Origin: an uncultured Planktomarina sp.
GTDB lineage: Bacteria; Pseudomonadota; Alphaproteobacteria; Rhodobacterales; Rhodobacteraceae
Assembly (NCBI GenBank): GCA_905182455.1
Contig: CAJJBJ010000008.1
Location: 40,475-104,474 of the forward strand
Length of the DNA stretch: 64,000 bases
Direction of reading: 5' to 3'
The first letter of the stretch is position 1. Each line of letters begins with the position of its first letter. The notes below the pieces were generated by a model. That model did no database searches, was not told the origin of the DNA, and was given only the letters and a program-made list of their open reading frames with translations. The translations under genes and the position numbers were made by a program. Below, one piece after another: positions 37,130-45,926 of the stretch.

Positions 37130-38248
37130 ATGAGTGATACTCAAAAAACAGTTGTGAACAGTTGGAATGAATGGGATCCATTGCGGCATGTGATCGTCGG
37201 GCGGGCAGATGATTGTCATATCCCAGCCGAAGAACCTGCATTGGATGCAAAGGTTCCAGAAGACAGCGATATGCGGGGCCAATGGGGCCGCCGGCCACAA
37301 GACACTATTGATCGGGCCAATGAGCTTTTAGATAATTTTTCTGCAATGTTGCAAAAACGCGGTGTGCGGGTGGATCGGCCTACCTCCATTGATCACGCGC
37401 AACCCGCCATTACGCCAGACTTTCAAACGGAAAGCCAATTCGGCTGCATGCCACCACGGGATGTTTTGCTGACTGTCGGGTCTGAGATCTTAGAAGCCAC
37501 CATGTCTTACCGTTGCCGCTGGTTCGAATATTTGAACTATCGCCCCTTGATGCAGCAGTATTTCAACGAAGATCCAAAATTTCGCCATGAAGCTGCACCT
37601 AAGCCGCGCTTGACTGATGCTGATTATCATCCTGATTATTTGTCGGATAAAATCGGTGTTGAAAAGCGCTTGAAATGGGCCGCAGAAAAATTCTTTGTGA
37701 CCACCGAGGAAGAGCCTTTGTTTGATGCGGCGGATGTGCTGCGTTTTGGGCGTGATTTGGTGGTTCAGCACGGATTCACTACGAATATGAAGGGGATTGA
37801 ATGGCTGCGCCGGCACTTCCCGGATCACCGTGTGCACGCTGTGAATTTCCCGGGCGACCCCTATCCGATCCACATTGACGCTACCTTTACCCCTCTACGT
37901 CCGGGATTGATCTTAAATAATCCGCAGCGTCGCCTGCCGGAAGAGCAGCGCGAGATGTTTAATAAAAATGACTGGGAGATTGTGGACTCTGCGCAACCTG
38001 CTCACAACGCCCCTCCACCCTTGTGCTATTCATCTACATGGCTGAGCATGAATGTATTGGTGCTTGATCCAAAAACTGTTTGTGTGGAAAAATCGGAGGT
38101 CTATCAAGCCGAGCAAATGGATAAATTGGGCATGGAAGTTATCGAAGTCGACCTGCGCGACGCCTATGCCTTTGGTGGCGGGTTGCATTGTTGCACCGCT
38201 GACGTCTACCGGGAAGGCACCTGTGAAGATTATTTCCCAAATCAATAA
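37130..38248 (+). CDS. Glycine/arginine amidinotransferase
   Basis: 372-aa amidinotransferase. The catalytic Cys is in GGGLHCCTADVYREG, the catalytic His in IHIDATFTPL and the Asp in FDAADVLRFGRD. These match L-arginine:glycine amidinotransferases, which transfer the amidino group of arginine to an amine to give ornithine and, with glycine, guanidinoacetate. The true acceptor is not set by sequence. It stands alone, flanked by genes on the other strand. Confidence 0.88.
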   Translation: MSDTQKTVVNSWNEWDPLRHVIVGRADDCHIPAEEPALDAKVPEDSDMRGQWGRRPQDTIDRANELLDNFSAMLQKRGVRVDRPTSIDHAQPAITPDFQTESQFGCMPPRDVLLTVGSEILEATMSYRCRWFEYLNYRPLMQQYFNEDPKFRHEAAPKPRLTDADYHPDYLSDKIGVEKRLKWAAEKFFVTTEEEPLFDAADVLRFGRDLVVQHGFTTNMKGIEWLRRHFPDHRVHAVNFPGDPYPIHIDATFTPLRPGLILNNPQRRLPEEQREMFNKNDWEIVDSAQPAHNAPPPLCYSSTWLSMNVLVLDPKTVCVEKSEVYQAEQMDKLGMEVIEVDLRDAYAFGGGLHCCTADVYREGTCEDYFPNQ

Positions 38249-38256
38249 ACTTTTCT

Positions 38257-38280
38257 CGGGCCGCGTTGGTCGTGGCCCGG
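38257..38280 (+). terminator. Possible terminator hairpin after the amidinotransferase gene
   Basis: CGGGCC (38257-38262) pairs with GGCCCG (38274-38279) nine bp after the stop codon. No T-tract follows on the plus strand, so it may be only a stabilising or bidirectional hairpin. Confidence 0.4.
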
Positions 38281-38439
38281 ACCTATCTAAAATAAGCTAG
38301 GCTTCTTTGGTCATCATCGCAGCTTGGGTTCGATTTTAGCCTGTAGTTTGCGGCAGAGAGTTTTTACATTCAGTTTGATTGTCAGCCCTCGTAGATTCAA
38401 AGACTGCCATACCCCGATCAGGTGTGGCGGTCGTTTTGT

Positions 38440-39900
38440 TCAAGCCTGCGCCAGTAGGGCGTCTACACGGGCGATTTTACTGTCTTTGTCATAGCTGTCA
38501 AAATACACAGAATTCATAATATGCGGCGGACCGAAGAAGAACCGCTCATAAAGCGCTTGGCGGTTACCAAAGCCTGACACTGCTATGTCATGTGCAAGCC
38601 GATACAGGGCCACGCGGTCGCGGCTGTCCATATGGGTGAGCTGAAAATATTTTTCCACATCGGCGGACATATCATTGCTAAAATCTGCTTCGGTGGGGGT
38701 GGCCATTAAGGATGACGATCCCAAAAGTTGCATGATCTCAACCATACGTGGGTACATCTTTGGAAAGAGGTTGCGCGAGGTATCAAGCGGGCCGCGTAGG
38801 GGGGTAAAGTTGCCCCATTGATCTTCATGCGCCTGCTGCTCGGCAGAGAAAAGCAAGGCCCGCACAGTTTCGGCCATCACCATCACTTCGGCAATCATGC
38901 CCTTCGTGGCGAGATCCTTGTCACGGCCCGTGGCTTTGGCAATGGCGCACATGATGCCCACCATGAACTCCGCCTTTGCCAGTTTGCCACAAGCGACTTG
39001 ATGGGCCATGTGGACCACGGCGTTTGTGGCGCCAAATGCTTGATTGCATAGGTTTGGCTCACCATACATGAAAATGCGTTCCCACGGCACCAACACATTA
39101 TCGAAGATTACCACCGCATCCATTTCCTCATAGCGTGACGATAGAGGTGCGTCGAAATGCGATTTTCCGTGATCGTAGGTGTCGCGGCACAGCATTTTAA
39201 GCCCCGGGGTTGCGATGGGAATGGCGAAAGCGAAGGCGAAAGGTATATTGCTGGGATCCGCTTTCAGCACCGTGGAAGGGAAGACTTCAATTTCATCGGC
39301 CAAGGGCCCCAAGGTGGCCAAGAGGCGGGCACCCTTAACGATGATACCTACATCGGTTTCTTTGATCACATGTAGTGCAACCTCTCGATCAAACTTGCCG
39401 CTGGCGAATTGCGCGTGTGAAACGGAAGGGTTCACCAATGTGTGGGTCAGGACTTTGTCGTTGAGCCGCACCTCATCATAGAAATTTGTCATATTCTGGA
39501 CAAAATCCGCTTGCCCCACAGTGCCCTGTGCCAAAAATCCGGGCGCATGGGCGAAGGCCATAACTGAGGCGTTTTTATAATCTGGAGTCCGGCCAAACAT
39601 CCCATTGGACCATGTGGCCCATTCATAAAAGGCGCGGCCACGTTGCAAGACGTCTTCCTTGGACTTTGGCACCATATGCGATGTGGCGCAGCGGACGCCG
39701 TCTTTGTCGAGAAAGGTTACCTTGTCACGGTAGGCCTCCTCATGCTGGCGATCCAAAAATCCAGCAAGGGATGCCGTCCCGCCTTGGATGCCGGGCTCGG
39801 CGGTGACGTCTTTTACCCTTGCGCCACGAGTCCAAATTTCTCGATCATCGCGCAACCCTTCAAGATACTCCGCGCCAGTTCGAATTCCTGCGTTTTTCAT
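38440..39900 (-). CDS. hpaB: 4-hydroxyphenylacetate 3-monooxygenase, oxygenase component
   Basis: 486-aa FADH2-dependent hydroxylase converting 4-hydroxyphenylacetate to homoprotocatechuate. Family segments include RTGAEYLEGLRDDREIW, DNVLVPWERIFMYGE and YRLAHDIAVSGFGNRQALYE. A flavin reductase (HpaC) partner is not in the window. Its ATG overlaps the hpaR stop by four bases, so regulator and enzyme form one minus-strand unit divergent from hpaF-hpaG-hpaH. Confidence 0.92.
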   Translation of the reverse strand: MKNAGIRTGAEYLEGLRDDREIWTRGARVKDVTAEPGIQGGTASLAGFLDRQHEEAYRDKVTFLDKDGVRCATSHMVPKSKEDVLQRGRAFYEWATWSNGMFGRTPDYKNASVMAFAHAPGFLAQGTVGQADFVQNMTNFYDEVRLNDKVLTHTLVNPSVSHAQFASGKFDREVALHVIKETDVGIIVKGARLLATLGPLADEIEVFPSTVLKADPSNIPFAFAFAIPIATPGLKMLCRDTYDHGKSHFDAPLSSRYEEMDAVVIFDNVLVPWERIFMYGEPNLCNQAFGATNAVVHMAHQVACGKLAKAEFMVGIMCAIAKATGRDKDLATKGMIAEVMVMAETVRALLFSAEQQAHEDQWGNFTPLRGPLDTSRNLFPKMYPRMVEIMQLLGSSSLMATPTEADFSNDMSADVEKYFQLTHMDSRDRVALYRLAHDIAVSGFGNRQALYERFFFGPPHIMNSVYFDSYDKDSKIARVDALLAQA

Positions 39901-40334
39901 GCGAAACTCCTTTGTTCAGCCGGTTCTGCCATTTTGTTTAAAATACGATTTAATTCATCCCACTCTTCAGGGGTGATCCTTTGCATATAGCTGTCATGGA
40001 TCTGCTCGACTTTTGGCAACATGTGGGCCTGCAGGTCGCGGCCCGCCTGTGTTGGGATGATATGCACATGCCTGCGATCCTTAACTGAGCGCAGGCGGCC
40101 GATCAGTCCTTTTTTCTCAAGCCGGTCCAAAATGCCGACCAAGGAAGGCGCGGGCAGCAGGGTCATTTGCGAGATCTCTGCCGAGGTCAGATGCTTTTGC
40201 TCCCAAAGCGCGCGCAGCACCCGCCATTGTTGATCCGTTAGGCCATGGGTCTGGAATAGGCTGCGGTATCTGGGCATTATGCCATCCAGAGTGCGGCTGA
40301 GGAGCATGGGAAGGCTTTCAAGGAATTTGGGCAT
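39897..40334 (-). CDS. hpaR: MarR-family repressor HpaR
   Basis: 145-aa winged-helix regulator. DNA-binding segment LTSAEISQMTLLPAPSLVGI and wing RLRSVKDRRHVHIIPT are of MarR type, closest in style to HpaR, which responds to (homo)protocatechuate-type aromatics. Palindromes at 40346-40369, just upstream of its start and between the divergent hpa genes, are the likely operator. Confidence 0.88.
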   Translation of the reverse strand: MPKFLESLPMLLSRTLDGIMPRYRSLFQTHGLTDQQWRVLRALWEQKHLTSAEISQMTLLPAPSLVGILDRLEKKGLIGRLRSVKDRRHVHIIPTQAGRDLQAHMLPKVEQIHDSYMQRITPEEWDELNRILNKMAEPAEQRSFA

Positions 40335-40345
40335 GGGTTACCTTG

Positions 40346-40369
40346 TATATTAATGATTAATATATTAAT
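40346..40369. promoter_or_regulatory. Overlapping palindromes, probable HpaR operator
   Basis: TATATTAATGATTAATATA (40346-40364) is a perfect 19-bp palindrome around a central G. A second perfect palindrome, ATTAATATATTAAT (40356-40369), overlaps it. They lie 12 bp upstream of hpaR and about 100 bp before hpaF. Confidence 0.75.
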
Positions 40370-40467
40370 TACTTTACGCAGCCAGCATCTGTCAACAAAA
40401 ACAAGATCATTGCTTGCCATTTCTGCTGGTGCTGCGATTATTCAAGCGAAGATTGGAAGGAAACCAC

Positions 40468-40851
40468 ATGCCGCATTTTATCATTCAATATTCGGAAAAC
40501 CTCGGTGAGCAGGTGAATATGACAGAGCTCTGCGCTGTGATGAGCAAGGCAATGCAACAGACTGGCTTGTTTCCTCTGGCGGGCATTCGAGTGCGCGCGC
40601 ATCCTATGCCGCACAGCTCTATAGCGGATGAACATCCCAACAATGCCTTTGCAGATATGATTTTGCGGATTGGTGAGGGCCGTAGTGACGAGCAAAAGGC
40701 GGCGGCGGGTGCTGCTTTGATGGAGGTCGCAAAATCTGCTTTTGCAGCCCAGCTTGCGCAGCCGCATTTTGCCCTTTCGCTTGAGATTGTCGAAATATCT
40801 AAGCGGTTCAGTTGGAAAGCCAACAGCATTCATCCTCGGCTCAAGAATTAA
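40468..40851 (+). CDS. hpaF: 5-carboxymethyl-2-hydroxymuconate isomerase
   Basis: 127-aa tautomerase-fold enzyme of homoprotocatechuate degradation. It starts MPHFIIQYSENL, so the catalytic N-terminal Pro would be exposed after Met removal. GGAAGG upstream and the ATG at 40468 fix the start; upstream in-frame codons are not conserved. It begins the plus-strand hpa operon. Confidence 0.9.
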   Translation: MPHFIIQYSENLGEQVNMTELCAVMSKAMQQTGLFPLAGIRVRAHPMPHSSIADEHPNNAFADMILRIGEGRSDEQKAAAGAALMEVAKSAFAAQLAQPHFALSLEIVEISKRFSWKANSIHPRLKN

Positions 40852-40876
40852 TGGGCGCGACCCAAGGAGAGACCTA

Positions 40877-41734
40877 ATGAAATTTGCAACAATCCGCAGT
40901 CAAGGCGCAGTGAGTTATGGGGCGGTGACTGATGCTGGCGTCACCGCGCTGTCGCAATACTTTCCACAATGGGCTACATTAAAAGATGTGATTGCTGCTC
41001 AAGGCCTGCCCGCTTTATCGGCAGCAATTGTTGGGGCGGCTGTCAGCCATCCGAACGGGAGCTTTTCCTATGAGATGCCTGTGGCCAATGGTGAGAAGAT
41101 TATCTGCGTGGGAGTGAATTTCCCGGATCGCAATGCAGAATATAAAGACGGCAGCCAAGCGCCGGCCAATATGTCGTTGTTTCCACGCTTTGCGCGGGGG
41201 TTTGTAGGCCATGGAGAGGCTTTGGTTCGACCACCTGAATCGCATCAGTTGGATTATGAGGGTGAGATCGCGGTTGTGATTGGCAAACAAGGGCGACGCA
41301 TTTCGCAGGCCGATGCATATGATCATATCGCGGCCATTACGCTCTGCAACGAAGGGACAATCCGCGATTGGGTACGCCATGCCAAGTTTAATGTCACACA
41401 GGGCAAGAATTGGGACAATACTGGCGCTATGGGGCCATGGTTGGTTCCGTTCACCGATGCGGCTCAGCTGGATGATGTTCAACTGACGACCCATGTGAAC
41501 GGTGAGTTGCGTCAAGAAGACCGCACCAGCCGGATGATGTTTCCGATCCGCCGTCAGATTGAATACATCTCGACCTTCACGACTCTTATGCCGGGCGACA
41601 TTATCGTAACAGGCACGCCCACAGGCGCTGGAGCGCGGTTTGATCCGCCAATCTACCTCAAACCTGGAGATGTGGTGGAAGTGGCTGCCGAAGGTATTGG
41701 CACATTGCGCAACACGATTGAGGATGAGGCATGA
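40877..41734 (+). CDS. hpaG: Fumarylacetoacetate hydrolase family protein (HpaG-like)
   Basis: 285-aa FAH-fold enzyme. Metal and active-site segments are LDYEGEIAVVIGKQGRRISQ, VTQGKNWDNTGAMGPWLV and PGDIIVTGTPTGAGARFDPP. In this context it probably acts as the decarboxylase/isomerase of the hpa pathway, though the FAH family is broad. AAGGAGA precedes the ATG at 40877. It overlaps hpaH by four bases. Confidence 0.82.
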   Translation: MKFATIRSQGAVSYGAVTDAGVTALSQYFPQWATLKDVIAAQGLPALSAAIVGAAVSHPNGSFSYEMPVANGEKIICVGVNFPDRNAEYKDGSQAPANMSLFPRFARGFVGHGEALVRPPESHQLDYEGEIAVVIGKQGRRISQADAYDHIAAITLCNEGTIRDWVRHAKFNVTQGKNWDNTGAMGPWLVPFTDAAQLDDVQLTTHVNGELRQEDRTSRMMFPIRRQIEYISTFTTLMPGDIIVTGTPTGAGARFDPPIYLKPGDVVEVAAEGIGTLRNTIEDEA

Positions 41735-42528
41735 CGCCTGAAGCCATCGCACAGGCTGCGCAGGATCTATTTCGCGCAGAGAAAACCCAAGAGCAAATTG
41801 GTCTGCTGACCATCGCCAACCCAGAAATGGGTATGGATGAAGCCTATGCGGTGCAAAAAGCATTGGTGGCGCTAAAAATCGCCGATGGGCGGCGCGTGGT
41901 GGGCTGGAAAATTGGGCTCACATCTAAGGCCATGCAATATGCGCTGAACATCGACATTCCGGACAGTGGCATCCTGTTTGACGATATGCATTTCGCCGAT
42001 GGCAGCACCGTCCCCAAGGGCCGGTTTATTCAGCCACGTATTGAAGCGGAAATTGCTTTTGTGATGAAGGCGGGCCTCGATGGCGCCGCAACCCGCGCAC
42101 AGGTTCTGGCAGCGACAGATTATGTCTGCCCCTCATTAGAGATCTTAGACACCCGCATTTTGCGCGCGGACCCCAAAACTGGCCAGACTCGCAAAATCTT
42201 TGATACCATCTCAGACAATGCCGCCAATGCTGGTATTGTGCTTGGTACCCAGCACCATGATCCAAATGCAATTGACCTGCGCTGGACCGGTGCCATTTGT
42301 GCCCGCAATGGCGAGGTCGAGGAAACAGGTCTCGGTGCGGGTGTGTTGAATGATCCAGTTATGGGGATTGTGTGGCTGTCTGAGCGCTTAGAGGCCTACG
42401 GCCAATCAATCCGGGCGGGAGACGTGGTTTTGTCTGGCTCGTTTATTCGTCCCGTAGAAGCCCGGCCCAGCGATAGCTTTCATGCGGACTTTGGACCGTT
42501 CGGCAATGTCTCGATAGATTTTGCCTAA
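41731..42528 (+). CDS. hpaH: 2-oxo-hept-4-ene-1,7-dioate hydratase
   Basis: 265-aa metal-dependent hydratase of the hpa pathway. Segments VGWKIGLTSKAMQYALNI, RIEAEIAFVM and VLSGSFIRPVEA are typical of the MhpD/HpaH family. The ATGA overlap with hpaG implies translational coupling. Downstream there is no hpaI aldolase before the regulator gene. Confidence 0.9.
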   Translation: MTPEAIAQAAQDLFRAEKTQEQIGLLTIANPEMGMDEAYAVQKALVALKIADGRRVVGWKIGLTSKAMQYALNIDIPDSGILFDDMHFADGSTVPKGRFIQPRIEAEIAFVMKAGLDGAATRAQVLAATDYVCPSLEILDTRILRADPKTGQTRKIFDTISDNAANAGIVLGTQHHDPNAIDLRWTGAICARNGEVEETGLGAGVLNDPVMGIVWLSERLEAYGQSIRAGDVVLSGSFIRPVEARPSDSFHADFGPFGNVSIDFA

Positions 42529-42664
42529 GGACGTTATAGGCTCGACTACCAAAAAAACCCGTGCACCAAGGCTTGTGCAAGGTCAGCTGGAAGGGAATTG
42601 CGTCTTGCGATAACGCCCGGACGCAGGTGTCCCCCAATGTTATAGGCAGCTGGTTAAACTTGGA

Positions 42665-43351
42665 TCACAAGGCCAAACGATATCCGCCACTTTCGGTCAC
42701 CAGCAAACTCGCGTGGCTGGGATCAGGCTCTATTTTTTGCCGAAGACGGTAGATATGGGTCTCCAAGGTATGCGTAGTAACACCGGCATTATATCCCCAA
42801 ACCTCGTGCAAAAGCGTGTCACGTGGCACGACACCCTCGGTGGCGCGATAAAGAAATTTGAGAATATTGGTTTCTTTTTCCGTCAGGCGAATTTTTTTAT
42901 CGTCCCCTGTCAGCAACATTTTGACCGCCGGTTTGAACGTATAAGGCCCAAGTGTGAAGATAGCATCTTCGGACTGTTCATGTTGGCGCAATTGGGCGCG
43001 GATGCGGGCCAGCAGGACAGGAAATTTGAACGGCTTGGTGATGTAGTCATTGGCCCCGGCATTCAGTCCCAAAATCGTATCAGAATCGGTGTCGTGACCG
43101 GTAAGCATCAAGATTGGGCATTTCACGCCTTGCTTGCGGATCAAACGGCACAGCTCGCGGCCATCAATATCAGGCAGACCTACGTCCAAAACGACCATAT
43201 CGTAGGCCTGTTGTTTTATCTTCTCCAAAGCTTCCGCACCGTCCCCACCTTCGAAAACGTCGAAATCTTCCGTCATGATCAGCAGTTCGCTCAGCGCTTC
43301 GCGCAAATCTACATCATCGTCGATCAGAAGAATTTTTTTAGCTTGGGCCAT
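42665..43351 (-). CDS. OmpR-family response regulator (CenR-like)
   Basis: 228-aa regulator: receiver domain with [13 protein letters not shown] and phosphoacceptor Asp in [13 protein letters not shown], conserved Lys in ITKPFKFP, then a C-terminal winged helix with [15 protein letters not shown] and [16 protein letters not shown]. The central segment [20 protein letters not shown] resembles the CenR cell-envelope regulators of Caulobacter and Rhodobacter; that subfamily is from memory and tentative. No histidine kinase gene is adjacent. It is divergent from ribA. Confidence 0.88.
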   Translation of the reverse strand: MAQAKKILLIDDDVDLREALSELLIMTEDFDVFEGGDGAEALEKIKQQAYDMVVLDVGLPDIDGRELCRLIRKQGVKCPILMLTGHDTDSDTILGLNAGANDYITKPFKFPVLLARIRAQLRQHEQSEDAIFTLGPYTFKPAVKMLLTGDDKKIRLTEKETNILKFLYRATEGVVPRDTLLHEVWGYNAGVTTHTLETHIYRLRQKIEPDPSHASLLVTESGGYRLAL

Positions 43352-43436
43352 TGTGGCTCTCCGTTTCTTTTGGTGATTTATATCTGCGCTCTTGCGCGCT
43401 GCATTGCAAGATTTGCAACACTTGCCTCACATCTTC

Positions 43437-43474
43437 TTGTCATAGACGCAGGAATTGTTTCAATTCCCTGACAA
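43437..43474 (+). promoter_or_regulatory. Nested inverted repeat in the ribA leader
   Basis: Inner arms GGAATTG (43451-43457) and CAATTCC (43461-43467) are flanked by outer arms TTGTCA (43437-43442) and TGACAA (43469-43474). The structure ends directly before the strong ribosome binding sequence AAAGGAGG. It does not look like the FMN (RFN) riboswitch. It could be a protein operator or a translation-control hairpin. Confidence 0.5.
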
Positions 43475-43494
43475 AAGGAGGTAACGGAGGTCTC

Positions 43495-44550
43495 ATGAGT
43501 TTAACCCCATCTCCCATCGAGCTTCGTGCCCGGGCTCTGACCGACCTTCGGATGGGTCTGCCTGTGGTCATTGATCTACCGGAACCGCTGGTGATCTGTG
43601 CTGCTGAAACATTGACCCAGGGGCGGCTGAACTCTTTGCGGGCTTTGGGCGAGGTGCAGGCTGTTGTGTCCAAGTGGCGCGCGGATACTTTGAAAATTAG
43701 TGCCTATGATGGCGATGTCGCCCGCTTTGTGGTGCCAATGGCGGTAGATGCACGCTGGTGCCACGCCGTGGCCGATCCCATCTTGGATATGAGCTATCCG
43801 ATGAAAGGCCCGTTTCAGGCGGTGCGTGATGGGAATGCCAGGGGCCAGCGCGCCGCAGTGGCATTGTTGAAGGCTGCCCATTTGCTACCTATGGCGATTA
43901 CCGTGCACACAGATCAGGCGCTATCTTCTCTAACGCATCTTCCCGCTGAGATCATTTTGGATCCGGGCTTTGGTCATGTGGTATCCGCGCCCCTGCCATT
44001 GCAGGTCTCGCAAGCTGGGCGGTTACATGTTTATCGCCCGCGTGGCGGCGGTGACGAGCATTACGCGGTTGAGATTGGCACGCCAGACCGGGCGACACCT
44101 GTCTTGACCCGCCTGCACTCGGCTTGTTTCACTGGCGATATACTCGGATCATTGAGATGTGACTGCGGCCCTCAACTCAAGGGCGCTTTGGCGCAGATGG
44201 GGCAGGAGGGTGCGGGCGTGCTGCTTTATCTTAATCAAGAGGGCCGTGGCATTGGCTTGGCCAATAAAATGCGCGCCTATGCCTTGCAGGATCAAGGTTT
44301 CGACACTGTGCAGGCTAATCACCGTCTGGGGTTTGAAGATGATGAGCGTGATTTCCAAATAGGGGCTGAGCTGCTCAAAAATCTGGGCTTCTCATCCATC
44401 CGCCTCATGACCAATAACCCCAACAAGGTCGCACGACTTGAGGATCAGGGGCTCACAGTGGTCGAGCGGGTGCCGTTAATTGTGGGCGGAACGGCTCAGA
44501 ACCGTGACTATCTACAAACCAAGGCTGACAAATCTGGGCATCTGTTATGA
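43495..44550 (+). CDS. ribA: GTP cyclohydrolase II
   Basis: 351-aa enzyme for the first step of riboflavin synthesis. The zinc cysteines lie in [18 protein letters not shown], followed by [20 protein letters not shown] and [14 protein letters not shown]. An N-terminal domain of about 150 residues makes it longer than the E. coli enzyme, as in other alphaproteobacteria. The ATG at 43495 is supported by GGAGG; the upstream open frame is antisense to the regulator. It overlaps the next gene by four bases. Confidence 0.94.
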   Translation: MSLTPSPIELRARALTDLRMGLPVVIDLPEPLVICAAETLTQGRLNSLRALGEVQAVVSKWRADTLKISAYDGDVARFVVPMAVDARWCHAVADPILDMSYPMKGPFQAVRDGNARGQRAAVALLKAAHLLPMAITVHTDQALSSLTHLPAEIILDPGFGHVVSAPLPLQVSQAGRLHVYRPRGGGDEHYAVEIGTPDRATPVLTRLHSACFTGDILGSLRCDCGPQLKGALAQMGQEGAGVLLYLNQEGRGIGLANKMRAYALQDQGFDTVQANHRLGFEDDERDFQIGAELLKNLGFSSIRLMTNNPNKVARLEDQGLTVVERVPLIVGGTAQNRDYLQTKADKSGHLL

Positions 44551-45040
44551 GTGCTTTAGATATGGTCTATTCCGCCGGACGGCTCCGATATCGTGGCCAG
44601 TATATAGCCGCAACATGTGGCCGGGGCGGTGTCACGGATGATAAGCGTGAGGGCGATGGCGCCACACCGCGCGGCACTCACTCTATAGCGGGGCTTTTTT
44701 ATCGCCTGGATCGGGTTGCAGCGCCGTCTGATTGGGCTCAGCCTATATATCCCGGCGATCTGTGGTGTGATGATCCGCAACATCCGGCTTATAATCTTCT
44801 GTGTCGCGCGCCCTTAGAGGCAAGCCATGAACAGATGCGGCGGGCAGATCCGCAATATGACGTGGTCTTGATCACTGATTGGAACTGGCCTGAGGCAAGC
44901 CCGGGCGTGGATCAGCGATCTTCCTGCATCAATGGCGCCGGCCCGGGGCTGCGACTGCTGGCTGTATTGCGATGGCCCGTGGCGATCTGCTTTGGCTTGC
45001 GGCAAAGGCTGCACCCGGAACCCGATTGATTATTCGCTAG
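44547..45040 (+). CDS. L,D-transpeptidase (YkuD) family protein, one frameshift
   Basis: The first ~120 codons ([20 protein letters not shown] to [11 protein letters not shown]) are one frame. At about 44908 the frame moves by one and continues [40 protein letters not shown] and LIIR to TAG at 45040. The HQW...TAGCIAM stretch is the YkuD active site, with catalytic Cys, so without the correction the enzyme would be inactive. YkuD proteins cross-link peptidoglycan or attach proteins to it. It is coupled to ribA by ATGA and overlaps yggS by 11 bp at the 3' end. Confidence 0.82.
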
Positions 45041-45695
45041 GCGTTGCGGGCACCCGCGCACCAAAGATAGCCGAACCAACCCGCACGTGGGTCGCCCCGA
45101 AGGCAATGGCTTTGGTGAAATCCCCCGACATGCCCATTGACAGCTGCGCCAAGTCATTGCGCTTGGCCAATTTTGCCAAAAGCGCGAAATGCATGCTGGC
45201 CTCTTCGTCCACTGGAGGAATGCACATCAACCCCACCACGGGCAGGTCCAAAGCCCGACAATCGGCCACAAAGCCGTCTACGGCCTCTGGCGCTATCCCA
45301 GCCTTTTGATCCTCTAACCCGGTATTCACCTGAGCAAACATTGGTGGGCAATGGCCCAGCTCCTGCGCCAACCGTGCGAAGGCCGTGGCGAGTTTGGGGC
45401 GGTCAAGCGTGTGGATGCAATCGAACAGCTGCAGCGCGGCGCGCGCCTTGTTGGATTGCAGCGGGCCAAGCAGATGCACCCTAGCGTCAGGGAAGTCAGA
45501 TTTGAACTCTGGCCATTTTCCCTCAGCCTCCTGCACGCGGTTCTCACCAAAAACACGATGACCCTGGTTCAGCACTGCTAAAACCCGTTCATTTGGTTGG
45601 ACTTTTGACACTGCAATCAATTCAACCGAGCCTTCAGCACGGTCAGACGCCCGCTCTGCCAGTGAAATTTCAGCTGATACTTGAATAAGTGACAT
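45030..45695 (-). CDS. yggS: YggS family pyridoxal phosphate homeostasis protein
   Basis: 221-aa alanine-racemase-like barrel that binds PLP; the lysine is in ELIAVSKVQP. HRVFGENRVQEAEGKW, HLLGPLQSNKARAAL and LSMGMSGDFTKAIAFGATHV match the family fully. It is a PLP carrier or regulator, not a known enzyme. The gene converges on the YkuD gene. Confidence 0.95.
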   Translation of the reverse strand: MSLIQVSAEISLAERASDRAEGSVELIAVSKVQPNERVLAVLNQGHRVFGENRVQEAEGKWPEFKSDFPDARVHLLGPLQSNKARAALQLFDCIHTLDRPKLATAFARLAQELGHCPPMFAQVNTGLEDQKAGIAPEAVDGFVADCRALDLPVVGLMCIPPVDEEASMHFALLAKLAKRNDLAQLSMGMSGDFTKAIAFGATHVRVGSAIFGARVPATPSE

Positions 45696-45926
45696 CTTAT
45701 TAACCCTTTCATGATAAGCTTTGGTTTAAGCCTTAATTTAAATATTGTCATTGTTAGAATGTGTTGTGATTTGTGTGGCATCTCTGCACCATATTTCCAG
45801 ATCTCTGCCTTTAGGTGTTTGGAGTGCTTGACCGAATGGGTGCTCTCAAGTCAGTACAGGTTAATGTTAATCGAGGCTCGTCCTAGATTAGTATTCTTTT
45901 TTTGGATAGCAACTCGAGGGAAAATC

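Noticed and set aside
43381..43494. FMN riboswitch before ribA
   Set aside because: The conserved RFN sequence blocks are absent and the leader is too short; only a simple nested inverted repeat is seen.
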